Assembly (NCBI GenBank): GCA_905221605.1 | Contig: CAJNDS010001653.1 | Location: 1 to 11,949, forward strand | Length of the DNA stretch: 11,949 bases | DNA from: Symbiodinium natans | Lineage: Eukaryota > Sar > Dinophyceae > Suessiales > Symbiodiniaceae | Reading direction: 5' to 3' | Shown: in pieces, positions 1 through 8,047 of the stretch | How the letters are laid out: each line of letters starts with the position of its first letter | How positions within the stretch are numbered: the stretch's first letter is position 1 | The notes under the pieces: generated by a model | The model's database searches: none | Seen by the model: the letters and a program-made list of their open reading frames with translations, nothing else | What the model was told of the DNA's origin: nothing | Translations under genes and position numbers: made by a program

Positions 1-78
1 CCCAAATCCATCTGAGCACTGTGCCTGCCGCACCAAACCACACCCAAATCCATCTGAGCACTGTGCCTGCCGCACCAA
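1..78. repeat. End of 42-bp tandem array, left of the AT-rich island
   Basis: This stretch holds one complete 42-bp unit (1-42) and the first 36 bp of a second (43-78). The unit is the C subtype, reading AATCCATCTG, the same subtype that predominates just right of the island. The repeat stops abruptly after CGCACCAA, which is unit position 38, and AT-rich unique sequence begins at 79. The array presumably continues beyond the left edge of the window, but this cannot be seen. Confidence 0.97.
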
Positions 79-156
79 TTTGAGTTTGAGGGATAATTCA
101 CAGCTGATGTTAGTGATGTGTCACCAATTGATAAAATGTTTGATAGTGGTGTTGGG

Positions 157-375
157 TCAGTGGGACATGTGTTGAGATTGATTATTATTTTGATCCATTT
201 TAGATTCTTCAAATTGATATGTTCGTGTAAATGAATGATTATTATCATTATCTATACTATATTCACTTACTTTATCATAATTTGATGGACCAAATAACCA
301 ATTTTTAATTGATTTTCCAGTTGATTGTTTTGATGTATTGTTTCTTTTATCTTTGCAATTACTGTTGATAACCAA
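157..375 (-). CDS. Unrecognised N/Q/S-rich open frame, possible gene remnant
   Basis: A 72-codon open frame runs from the TAG at 376-378 to a TGA at 157-159. Its first codon is TTG, not ATG; the only ATG codons lie near the C-terminal end. The translation is hydrophilic and rich in Asn, Gln, Ser and Lys. It includes STGKSIKNWLFGPSN, then a run of Asp/Asn, then KMDQNNNQSQHMSH, a low-complexity style common in AT-rich eukaryotes. Shifting one base near 165 lets translation continue without a stop to about 79 (PLSNILSIGDTSLTSAVNYP) and on into the array, so a longer frame with a single indel is possible. I recognise no domain. It overlaps the RCC1-like fragment on the opposite strand at 281-375, and the motif evidence favours that strand there. 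The part at 157-280 is harder to dismiss. It may be a remnant exon or a chance open frame. Confidence 0.25.
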   Translation of the reverse strand: MVINSNCKDKRNNTSKQSTGKSIKNWLFGPSNYDKVSEYSIDNDNNHSFTRTYQFEESKMDQNNNQSQHMSH

Positions 376-555
376 CTATATTTTTGGGGTAATAATAAAT
401 TTGCACAATGTGGTATTAATAATATAGATATTGGACAAGTTAATGAACCAACAAAATTTATGTATGATAAAGTTGATACATTTAAAAACGTATTTTGTAA
501 TCACGCACCAACAATTATTTTGAATCATAATCAATTTGGTTGTATTTTGACATAA
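281..555 (+). pseudogene. RCC1-repeat (beta-propeller) protein fragment, frameshifted
   Basis: The + frame 334-555 (73 codons, then TAA) has the hallmark of an RCC1 propeller blade. It reads FAITVDNQLYFWGNNKFAQC at about 352-411, then NEPTKF (442-459), then NVFCNHAPTIILNHNQ (487-534). These match the family pattern aiT-dgqlY-WG-N--GQlG, a P-xK/xI linker, and the start of the next blade (v-cg--hTiiL). One blade and part of a second are present. RCC1 repeats occur in guanine-exchange and RCBTB-type scaffold proteins; which family this came from cannot be told. Upstream, frame 281-337 reads DGPNNQFLIDFPVDCFDV, which resembles the linker before a blade but is one base out of frame with the blade near 335-340. 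In the blade frame a TGA lies at 331-333 and no ATG precedes the motif, and the next blade ends at TAA 553-555. I infer a decayed exon or gene fragment. Splicing was considered, but there is no AG between 334 and 360. Confidence 0.55.
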
Positions 556-711
556 TTTTGCAATAATTTGCTGCATTTTTTGAATTTTAATGCAATTTGA
601 TTAAGTTGTGACACAAATTTGTGTGTTTTTTAACAATAATTAGCATGATGTATTATGTTTGCATACATTTTGAATGAATTAAAACATTTCAAGATCATAT
701 CAACTTGAGTT
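556..711. other. AT-rich sequence without a recognisable gene
   Basis: The segment follows the stop codon of the RCC1-like frame and runs to the array. It is rich in T runs and TTTTGAAT-type motifs, has stops in all frames at short intervals, and shows no repeat of the 42-bp unit. It could be intron, untranslated sequence or decayed coding sequence of the next propeller blade. Nothing in it decides between these. Confidence 0.6.
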
Positions 712-1253
712 CACACCCAAATCCATCTGACACCCAAATCCATCTGAGCACTGTGCCTGCCGCACCAAACCACACCCAAATCCATCTGAGCACTGTGCCT
801 GCCGCACCAAACCACACCCAAATCCATCTGAGCACTGTGCCTGCCGCACCCAACCACACCCAAATCCATCTGAGCACTGTGCCTGCCGCACCAAACCACA
901 CCCAAATCCATCTGAGCACTGTGCCTGCCGCACCAAACCACAAATCCATCTGAGCACTGTGACTGCCGCCACCAAACCACACCCAAATCCATCTGAGCAC
1001 TGTGCCTGCCGCACCAAACCACAAATCCATCTGAGCACTGTGCCTGCCGCCACCAAACCACACCAATCCATCTGAGCACTGTGCCCGCCGCACCAAACCA
1101 CACCCAAATCCATCTGAGCACTGTGCCTGCCGCACCAAGCCACACCCAAATCCATCTGAGCACTGTGCCTGCCGCACCAAACCACACCCAAATCCATCTG
1201 AGCACTGTGCCTGCACCAAACCACACCCAAATCCATCTGAGCACTGTGCCTGC

Positions 1254-1601
1254 CCGCACCAAACCACACCCAAATCCATCTGAGCACTGTGCCTGCCGCA
1301 CCAAACCACACCCAAATCCATCTGAGCACTGTGCCTGCCGCACCAAACCACACCCAAATCTATCTGAGCACTGTGCCTGCCGCACCAAACCACACCCAAA
1401 TCCATCTGAGCACTGTGCCTGCCACACCAAACCACACCCAAATCTATCTGAGCACTGTGCCTGCCGCACCAAACCACAAATCTATCTGAGCACTGCCTGG
1501 CGCACCAAACCACCCAAATCTATCTGAGCACTGTACCTGCCGCACCAAACCACACACAAATCTATCTGAGCACTGTGCCTGCCGCACCAAACCACACCCA
1601 A
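1254..1601 (+). repeat. 348-bp duplicated array block, copy 1
   Basis: By eye this block is identical to 2984-3331, offset 1730 bp. Shared diagnostic variants make a chance match of consensus units unlikely: a CCACACC unit, a short AACCACAAATC unit, CACTGCCTGGCGCACC at about 1491-1506, CTGTACCTG near 1530, and CACACACAAATC near 1551-1562. Identity ends where the indel-rich patch starts at about 1602. Confidence 0.9.
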
Positions 1602-1797
1602 TCCTCTGAGCACTTGCCTGCCGCACCAACCCACACCCAACTCCATCTGAGCACTGTCCTGGCCGCACCAACCCCACTCAAATCCTCTGAGCACTGTGCC
1701 TGCCGCACCAAACCACACCCCAAATCCCTCTGAGTCAACTGTGCCTGCCGCACCAAACACACCCAAATCCATCTGAGCACTGTTCCTAGCCGCACCA
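1601..1797. repeat. Indel-rich degenerate patch of the array
   Basis: Units here carry many one- to few-base gains and losses, such as CCCAATCCTCTGAG, CACTTGCC, GTCCTGGCCGC, CCCCACTCAAATCC and GAGTCAACTG. Units on both sides are clean. The pattern is mostly indels and homopolymer length changes, not substitutions. Confidence 0.8.
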
Positions 1798-2625
1798 AAC
1801 CACACCCAAATCCATCTGAGCACTGCGCCTGCCGCACCAAACCACACCCAAATCCATCTGAGCACTGTGCCTGCCGCACCAAAAACACCCAAATCCATCT
1901 GAGCACTGTGCCTGCCGCACCAAACCACACCCAAATCCATCTGAGCACTGTGCCTGCCGCACCAAACCACAGCCAAATCCATCTGAGCACTGTGCCTGCC
2001 GCACCAAACCACACCCAAATCCATCTGAGCACTGTGCCTGCCGCACCAAACCACACCCAAATCCATCTGAGCACTCTGCCTGCCGCAACAAACCACACCC
2101 AAATCCATCTGAGCACTGTGCCTGCCACACCAAACCACACTGTGCCTGCAGCACCAAACCACACCCAAATCCATCTGAGCACTGTGCCTGCCGCACCAAA
2201 CCACACCTAAATCCATCTGAGCACTGTGCCTGCCGCACCAAACCACACCCAAATCCATCTGAGCACTGTGCCTGCCGCACCAAACCACACCCAAATCCAT
2301 CTGAGCAGTGCGCCTGCCGCACCAAACCACACCCAAATCCACCGCACCAAACCACACCCAAATCCATCTGAGCACTGTGCCTGCCGCACCAAAACACACC
2401 CAAATCCATCTTGCTGTACCTGCCGCACCACACCACAAATCCATCTGAGCACACTGTGTCTGCCGCACCAAACCACCCAAATCCATCTGAGCACAGTGCC
2501 TGCCGCACCGAACCACACCCAAATCCATCTGAGCACTGTGCCCACCCAAATCCATCTGAGCATTGTGCCTGCTGCACCAAACCACACCCAAATCCATCTG
2601 AGCACTGTGCCAGCCGCACCAAACC

Positions 2626-2797
2626 GCACACAAGTCCATCTAAGCACTGTGCCTGCCGCACCAACCAACCAATCCATCTGGATCACTGTGCCTGCCCGCA
2701 CCAACCACAAACCCACATCCTCTGAGCACTGTGCTGCCGCAACAACCACACCCAAATCCATCTGAGCCTGTGCCTCCCGCACCAAACCCACACCCAA
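2626..2797. repeat. Indel-rich degenerate patch of the array
   Basis: This patch contains CCAACCAACCAATCC, CTGGATCACTG, CTGCCCGCACC, ACATCCTCTGAG, GTGCTGCCGC and GAGCCTGTGCC. A milder irregular zone with shortened units lies just before it at about 2330-2560. Clean units return by about 2800. Confidence 0.8.
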
Positions 2798-2983
2798 ATC
2801 CATCTGAGCACTGTGCCTGCCGCACCAAACCACACCCAAATCCATCTGAGCATTGTGCCTGCCGCACCAAACCACCCCCAAATCCATCTGAGCACTGTGC
2901 CTGCCGCACCAAACCACAAATCCATCTGAGCACTGTGCCTGCCGCACCAAACCACACCCAAATCCATCTGAGCACTGTGCCTG

Positions 2984-3331
2984 CCGCACCAAACCACACC
3001 CAAATCCATCTGAGCACTGTGCCTGCCGCACCAAACCACACCCAAATCCATCTGAGCACTGTGCCTGCCGCACCAAACCACACCCAAATCTATCTGAGCA
3101 CTGTGCCTGCCGCACCAAACCACACCCAAATCCATCTGAGCACTGTGCCTGCCACACCAAACCACACCCAAATCTATCTGAGCACTGTGCCTGCCGCACC
3201 AAACCACAAATCTATCTGAGCACTGCCTGGCGCACCAAACCACCCAAATCTATCTGAGCACTGTACCTGCCGCACCAAACCACACACAAATCTATCTGAG
3301 CACTGTGCCTGCCGCACCAAACCACACCCAA
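2984..3331 (+). repeat. 348-bp duplicated array block, copy 2
   Basis: This is the partner of 1254-1601, with the same ordered series of rare variants (CCACACC, AACCACAAATC, CTGCCTGGCG, CTGTACCTG, CACACACAAATC). It marks the change from the C-type to the T-type domain. Clean consensus-like units follow it, whereas copy 1 is followed by degenerate sequence. Confidence 0.9.
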
Positions 3332-3838
3332 ATCCATCTGAGCACTGTGCCTGCCGCACCAAACTACACCCAAATCCATCTGAGCACTGTGCCTGCCGCC
3401 CCAAACCACACCCAAATCTATCTGAGCACTGTGCCTGCCGCACCAAACCACAGCACTGTGCCTGCCGCACCAAACCACACCCAAATCTGTCTGAGCACTG
3501 TGCCTGCCGCACCAAACCACAGCCAAATCTATTTGAGCACTGTGCCTGCCGCCACCAAACCACACCCAAATCTATGTGAGCACTGTGCCTGCCGCACCAA
3601 ACCACACCCAAATCTATCTGAGCACTGTCCCTGCCGCACCAACCCACACCCAAATCTATCTGAGCACTGTGCCTGCCGCACCAAACCACACCCAAATCTA
3701 TCTGAGCACTGCGCCTGCCGCACCAAACCACACCCAAATCTATCTGAGCACTGTGCCTGCCGCACCAAACCACACCCAAATCTATTTGAGCACTGCGCCT
3801 GCCGCACCAAACCACACCCAAATCTATCTTAGCACTGT

Positions 3839-4076
3839 GCCTGCCGCACCAAACCACACCCAAATCTATCTGAGCACTGTGCCTGCCGCACCAAACCACA
3901 CCCAAATCTATCTGAGCACTGCGCCTGCCGCACCAAACCACACCCAAATCTGTCTGAGCACTATGCCTGCCGCACCAAACCACACCAAAATCTATCTGAG
4001 CACTGTGCCTGCCGCACCAAACCACACCCAAATCTATCTGAGCACTGTGCCTGCCGCACCAAACCACACCCAAATC
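3839..4076 (+). repeat. Array segment duplicated at 10947-11184
   Basis: This 238-bp segment is identical by eye to 10947-11184. Diagnostic variants are the adjacent CTGCGCC unit, CTGTCTGAGCACTATGCC near 3950-3967, and CACACCAAAATC near 3981-3992. Identity stops at 3838 and 4077 through single substitutions. Confidence 0.85.
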
Positions 4077-4390
4077 CATCTGAGCACTGTGCCTGCCGCA
4101 CCAAACCACACCCAAAGCTATCTGAGCACTGTGCCTGCCGCACCAAACCACACCCATATCTATCTGAGCACTGTGCCTGCCTGAGAACTGTGCCTGCCGC
4201 ACCAAACCACACCCAAATCTATCTGAGCACACACCCAAATTTCATGTGCCTGCCGCACCAAACCACACCCAAATCACACAAATCTGACTGAGCACTCTGC
4301 CTGCCGCACCAAACCACACCCAAATCTATCTGAGCACGGTGCCTGCCGCACCAAACCACACCCAAATCTATCTGAGCACTGTGCCTGCCG

Positions 4391-4424
4391 CACCAATCCG
4401 CACCCAAATCTATCTGCAGGCACT
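4391..4424 (+). repeat. Rare marker unit with CAATCCG and CTGCAGG (1 of 3)
   Basis: The unit reads CACCAATCCGCACCC and then CTATCTGCAGGCACTG, replacing the usual CTGAGCACTG. The same double variant recurs at about 9905 and 11871, so the three share a recent common source. It creates a CTGCAG site absent from consensus units. Confidence 0.9.
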
Positions 4425-4502
4425 GTGCCTGCCGCACCAAACCACACCCAAATCTATCTGAGCACTGTGCCTGCCGCACCAAACCACACCCAAATCTATC
4501 TG

Positions 4503-4720
4503 AGCACTGTGCCTGCCGACACCAAACCACACACAAATCTATCTGAGCACTGTGCCTGCCGCACCAACCCACACCCAAATCTATCTGAGTACGGTGCCTG
4601 CCGCACCAAACCACACCCAAATCTATCTGAGCACTGTGCCTGCCGCACCAAACCTCACCCAAATCTATTTGAGCACTGTGCCTGCCGCACCAAACCACAC
4701 CCAAATTTCATCTGAGCACT
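4503..4720 (+). repeat. Higher-order block A (602-bp step), copy 1
   Basis: Four rare variants occur in the same order and spacing as in 5105-5322: CCGACACC (4516), ACACACAAAT in the same unit, ACGGTGCC (4591) and CAAATTTCATC (near 4702-4712). Every one is offset by exactly 602 bp. Private differences such as CAACCCA, GAGTACGG and AACCTCACC show the copies have since diverged. Confidence 0.85.
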
Positions 4721-5104
4721 GTGCCTGCCGCACCAAACCACACCCAAATCTATTTGCACACTGTGTCTGCCGCACCAAACCACACCCAAATCTATCTGAG
4801 CACTGTGCCTGCCGCACCAAACCACACCCAAATCTATCTGAGCACTGTGCCTGCCGCACCAAACCACACCCAAATCTATCTGAGCGCTGTGCCTGCCGCA
4901 CCAAACCACACCCAAATCTATCTGAGCACGGTGCCTGTCGCACCAAACCACACCCAAACCACACCCAAATCTATCTGAGCACTGTGCCTGCCGCACCAAA
5001 CCACACCCAAATCAATCTGAGCACTGTGCCTGCCGCACCAAACCACACCCAAATCTATTTGAGCACTGTGCCTGCCGACACCAAACCACACACAAATCTA
5101 TCTG

Positions 5105-5322
5105 AGCACTGTGCCTGCCGACACCAAACCACACACAAATCTATCTGAGCACTGTGCCTGCCGCACCAAACCACACCCAAATCTATCTGAGCACGGTGCC
5201 TGCCGCACCATACCACACCCAAATCTATCTGAGCACTGTGCCTGCCGCACCAAACCACACCCAAATCTATCTGAGCACTGTGCCTGCCGCACCAAACCAC
5301 ACCCAAATTTCATCTGAGCACT
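5105..5322 (+). repeat. Higher-order block A (602-bp step), copy 2
   Basis: This copy carries CCGACACC (5118), ACACACAAAT, ACGGTGCC (5193) and CAAATTTCATC (near 5304-5314), each 602 bp after its counterpart in 4503-4720. It has a private CATACCACACC variant near 5209. A second CCGACACC unit lies just upstream at about 5086. Confidence 0.85.
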
Positions 5323-5453
5323 GTGCCTGCCGCACCAAACCACACCCAAAACTATCTGAGCACTGTGCCTGCCGCACCAAACCACAGCCAAATCTATTTG
5401 AGCACTGTGCCTGCCGCACCAAACCACACCCAAATCTATCTGAGCACTGTGCC

Positions 5454-5659
5454 TGCCGCACCAAACCACACCCAAATCTATCTGAGCACTGTGCCTGCCG
5501 CACCAACCCACACCCAAATCTATCTGAGCACTGTGCCTGCCGCACCAAACCACACCCAAATCTATCTGACCACTGCGCCTGCCGCACCAAACCACACCCA
5601 AATCTATCTGAGCACTGTGCCTGCCGCACCAAACCACACCCAAATCTATCTGAGCACTG
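5454..5659 (+). repeat. Array segment duplicated at 10824-11029
   Basis: This 206-bp segment is identical by eye to 10824-11029. Diagnostic variants are CAACCCACACCC near 5505 and CTATCTGACCACTGCGCC near 5562-5579. Identity stops at 5453 (C against G) and 5660 (T against C). Confidence 0.85.
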
Positions 5660-5700
5660 TGCCTGCCTCACCAAACCACACCCAAATCTATCTGAGCACT

Positions 5701-5941
5701 GTTTCCTTGTGGGGTTCCGGCACCAAACCACACCCAAATCTATCTGAGCCTGTGCCTGTCGCCCAACCACACCCAAATCTCTGAGCAACTGTGCCTGCCG
5801 CACCAAACCACACCAAATCTATCTGAGTCACTGTGCCTGGCCGCACCAAACCACAACCCAAATCTATCTGAGCACTGTGCCTTCCGTCACCAAACCACAC
5901 CCAATCCTCTGACACTGTGCCTGGCCGGCACCAAACTGAGC
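5701..5941. repeat. Indel-rich degenerate patch with foreign insert
   Basis: After CACTG at about 5700 comes TTTCCTTGTGGGGTTCC, which is not part of any unit. Damaged units follow, with GAGCCTGTGCC, GTCGCCCAACC, TCTCTGAGCAACTG, CTGGCCGCACC, CACAACCC, CCTTCCGTCACC and GGCCGGCACC. The repeat is clean again from about 5945. Confidence 0.8.
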
Positions 5942-6083
5942 ACTGTGCCTGCCACACCAAACCACACCCAAATGCATCTGAGCACTGTGCCTGCCGCACC
6001 AAACCACACATCCATCTGAGCACTGTGCCTGCCGCACCAAACCACACCCAAATCCATCTGAGCACTGTGCCTGCCGCACCAAA

Positions 6084-6357
6084 CCAGACCCAAATCTATC
6101 TGAGCACTATGCCTGCCGCACCAAACCACACCCTAATCTATCTGAGCACTGCGCCTGCCGCACCTAACCACACCCAAATCACCCAAATCTACCTGAGCAC
6201 TGTGCCTGCCGCACCAAACCACACCCAAATTTTTCTGAGCACTGTGCCTGCCGCACCAAACCAGACCCAAATCTATCTGAGCACTATGCCTGCCGCATCA
6301 AACCACACCCTAATCTATCTGAGCACTGTGCCTGCTGCACCAAACCACACCCTAATC
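6084..6357 (+). repeat. 177-bp higher-order step with CCAGACCC and CCCTAATC units
   Basis: An ordered pair of variant units occurs twice, 177 bp apart (four units plus 9 bp). The first variant is CCAGACCCAAAT followed by GCACTATGCC, and the second is CACACCCTAATC. They start at about 6084 and about 6261. The extra 9 bp is a CACCCAAAT duplication at 6171-6188. A further CCCTAATC unit with CTGCTGCACC follows near 6350. Confidence 0.8.
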
Positions 6358-7141
6358 TATCTGAGCACTGTGCCTGCTGCACCAAACCACACCCAAATCT
6401 ATCTGAGCACTGTGCCTGCCGCACCAAACCACACCCAAATCACCCAAATCTATCTGAGCACTGTGCCTGCCACACCAAACCACACCCAAATCTATCTGAG
6501 CACTGTGCCTACCGCACCAAACCACACCCAAATCTATCTGAGCACTGTGCCTGCCGCACCAAACCACACCCAAATCACCCAAATCTATCTGAGCACTGTG
6601 CCTGCCGCACCAATCCACACCCAAATCTATCTGAGCACTGTGCCTGCCGCACCAAACCACACCCAAATCTATCTGAGCACTGTGCCTGCCGCACCAAACC
6701 ACACCCAAATCTATCTGAGCACTGTGCCTGCCGCACCAAACCACACCCAAACCACACCCAAATCTATCTGAGCACTCTGCCTGCCGCACCAAACCACACC
6801 CAAATCTATCTGAGCACTGTGCCTGCCGCACCAAACCACACCCAAATATATCTGAGCGCTGTGAAACCACACCCAAATCTGTCTGAGCACTGTGCCTGCC
6901 GCACCAAACCACACCCAAATCTGTCTGAGGACTGTGCCTGCCGCACCCAACCACACCCAAATCTATCTGAGCACTGTGCCTGCCGCACCAAACCACACCC
7001 AAATCTATCTGAGCACTGTGCCTGCCGCACCAAACCACACCCAAATCTGTCTGAGCACTGTGCCTGCCGCGCCAAACCACACCCAAAACTATCTGAGCAC
7101 TGTGCCTGCCGCACCAAACCACACCCAAATCTATCTGAGCA

Positions 7142-7396
7142 CTGTCCTGCCGCACGAAAAAAAAAAAAAAAACAACCCACGCCTAATGCTATCTTAGCAC
7201 TGTTGCCTGCCGCACCAAACCCCCCCCCAAATCTATCTGAGCACTGGCTTCCCTGCCGCACCAACCACACCCAAATCTTATCTGAGCAACTTTGCCTGCC
7301 GCACCACACCACCCCACATCTATGTGAGCACTGTGCTGCCCGCACCCCAACCCATCTTCTGAGCCTGAGCACTGTCCTGCCGCACCAAACCACCCC
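7142..7396. repeat. Indel-rich degenerate patch with A16 and C9 runs
   Basis: The patch contains 16 consecutive A (7157-7172), 9 consecutive C (7220-7228) and many small indels, including GTTGCCTG, GGCTTCCCTGCC, GAGCAACTTTGCC, CACACCACCCC and GAGCCTGAGCACTG. The A run interrupts a unit just after CGCACG, and about 20 bp of altered sequence follow before the repeat is recognisable again. Confidence 0.8.
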
Positions 7397-7837
7397 AAAT
7401 CTATCTGAGCACTGTGCCTGCCGCACCAAACCACACCCAAATCTATCTGAGCACCGTGCCTGCCGCACCAAACCACACCCAAATCTATCTGAGCACTGTG
7501 CCTGCCGCACCAAACCACACCCAAATCTATCTGGTCACTGTGCCTGCCGCACCAAACCACACCCAAATCTATCCGAGCACTGTGCCTGCTGCACCAAACC
7601 ACACCCAAATCTATTTGAGCACTGTGCCTGCCGCACCAAACCACACCCAAATCCATCTGAGCACTGTGCCTGCCGCACCAAACCGCACCCAAATCCATCT
7701 GAGCACTGTGCCTGCCGCACCAAACCACACCCAAATCACCCAAATCTATCTGAGCACTGCCTGCCGCACCAAACCACACCCAAATCTATCTGAGCACTGT
7801 GCCTGCCGCACCAAACCACACCCAAACCTATCTGAGC

Positions 7838-8047
7838 ATTGTGCCGCCGCACCAACCACACCAAAATCTATCCGAGGCACTGTGCCTCCGCACACAAACC
7901 AACACACCACATCTTCTGAGCACCGTGCCTTGCCGCCCAAACCACAGCCCAAATCGTATCCTGGCACTGTGGTCCTGCCGCCCAAAACCCACCCCAATCT
8001 ATCTGAGCACTGTGCTGCCGCCCAACCAACACCCAAATCTATCTGAG
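7838..8047. repeat. Indel-rich degenerate patch of the array
   Basis: Examples are GTGCCGCCGC, CCGAGGCACTG, CCTCCGCACAC, CATCTTCTGAG, CCTTGCCGCCC, ATCGTATCCTGGC, GTGGTCCTGCCGCCC and CACCCCAATC. Units before 7838 and after about 8048 are nearly consensus. Confidence 0.8.

Larger units (their letters stand above)
79..711. other. AT-rich non-repetitive island inside the satellite array
   Basis: These 633 bp share nothing with the 42-bp unit and are strongly AT-rich, against about 55% GC in the array. The left junction falls after unit position 38 (base 78) and the array resumes at unit position 41 (base 712). The flanking repeats are therefore nearly in register across the gap, with about 2 bp lost. 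This fits insertion of the island into one repeat unit. Array growth from both sides of an old single-copy segment, or a misassembly, could give the same picture. The island holds a broken RCC1-like coding fragment and an N/Q-rich open frame on the other strand. No terminal inverted repeats, tRNA-like fold or transposase fragment was recognised. Confidence 0.85.
712..3080. repeat. Array sub-domain dominated by C-subtype units
   Basis: Nearly all clean units here carry C at unit position 11 (AATCCATCTG). The exception is a cluster of T-type units at about 1360-1570, which belongs to a duplicated block. The domain also contains most of the short units lacking 4 bp (AACCACAAATC). It is clearly different in composition from the array to its right, which suggests separate rounds of local amplification. 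Confidence 0.85.

Noticed and set aside
97-231. + strand open stretch reading TADVSDVSPIDKMFDSGVGS
   Set aside because: It begins after a TAA at 94-96, has no homologue I recognise, and soon turns into low-complexity hydrophobic sequence. The competing - strand frame is as plausible, so no gene is called.
311-320. Splice acceptor (TTTTCCAG) for an RCC1 exon
   Set aside because: Reading from 321 in the blade frame meets TGA at 331-333, so this acceptor does not give an open exon. A frameshift explains the upstream linker-like peptide better.
376-576. - strand 66-codon open frame (Ile/Asn/Cys-rich)
   Set aside because: It is the antisense shadow of the RCC1-like + strand fragment. Its composition is what reverse-complemented AT-rich coding sequence gives, and it has no recognisable motif.
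695-5806. Long - strand open frames with CGRHSAQxDLGVVW, VRQAQCSDRFGCGL or FGAAGTVLRxIWVW periods
   Set aside because: All three - frames are open over the same repeats, which follows from the unit's sequence and its 42-bp length. Indels switch frames repeatedly, there are no non-repeat ends, and no start context or domain is visible.
7157-7172. Poly(A) tail of a retrotransposon insertion
   Set aside because: No element body precedes the A run, only ordinary repeat units, and it lies in an indel-rich patch. No target-site duplication was found.
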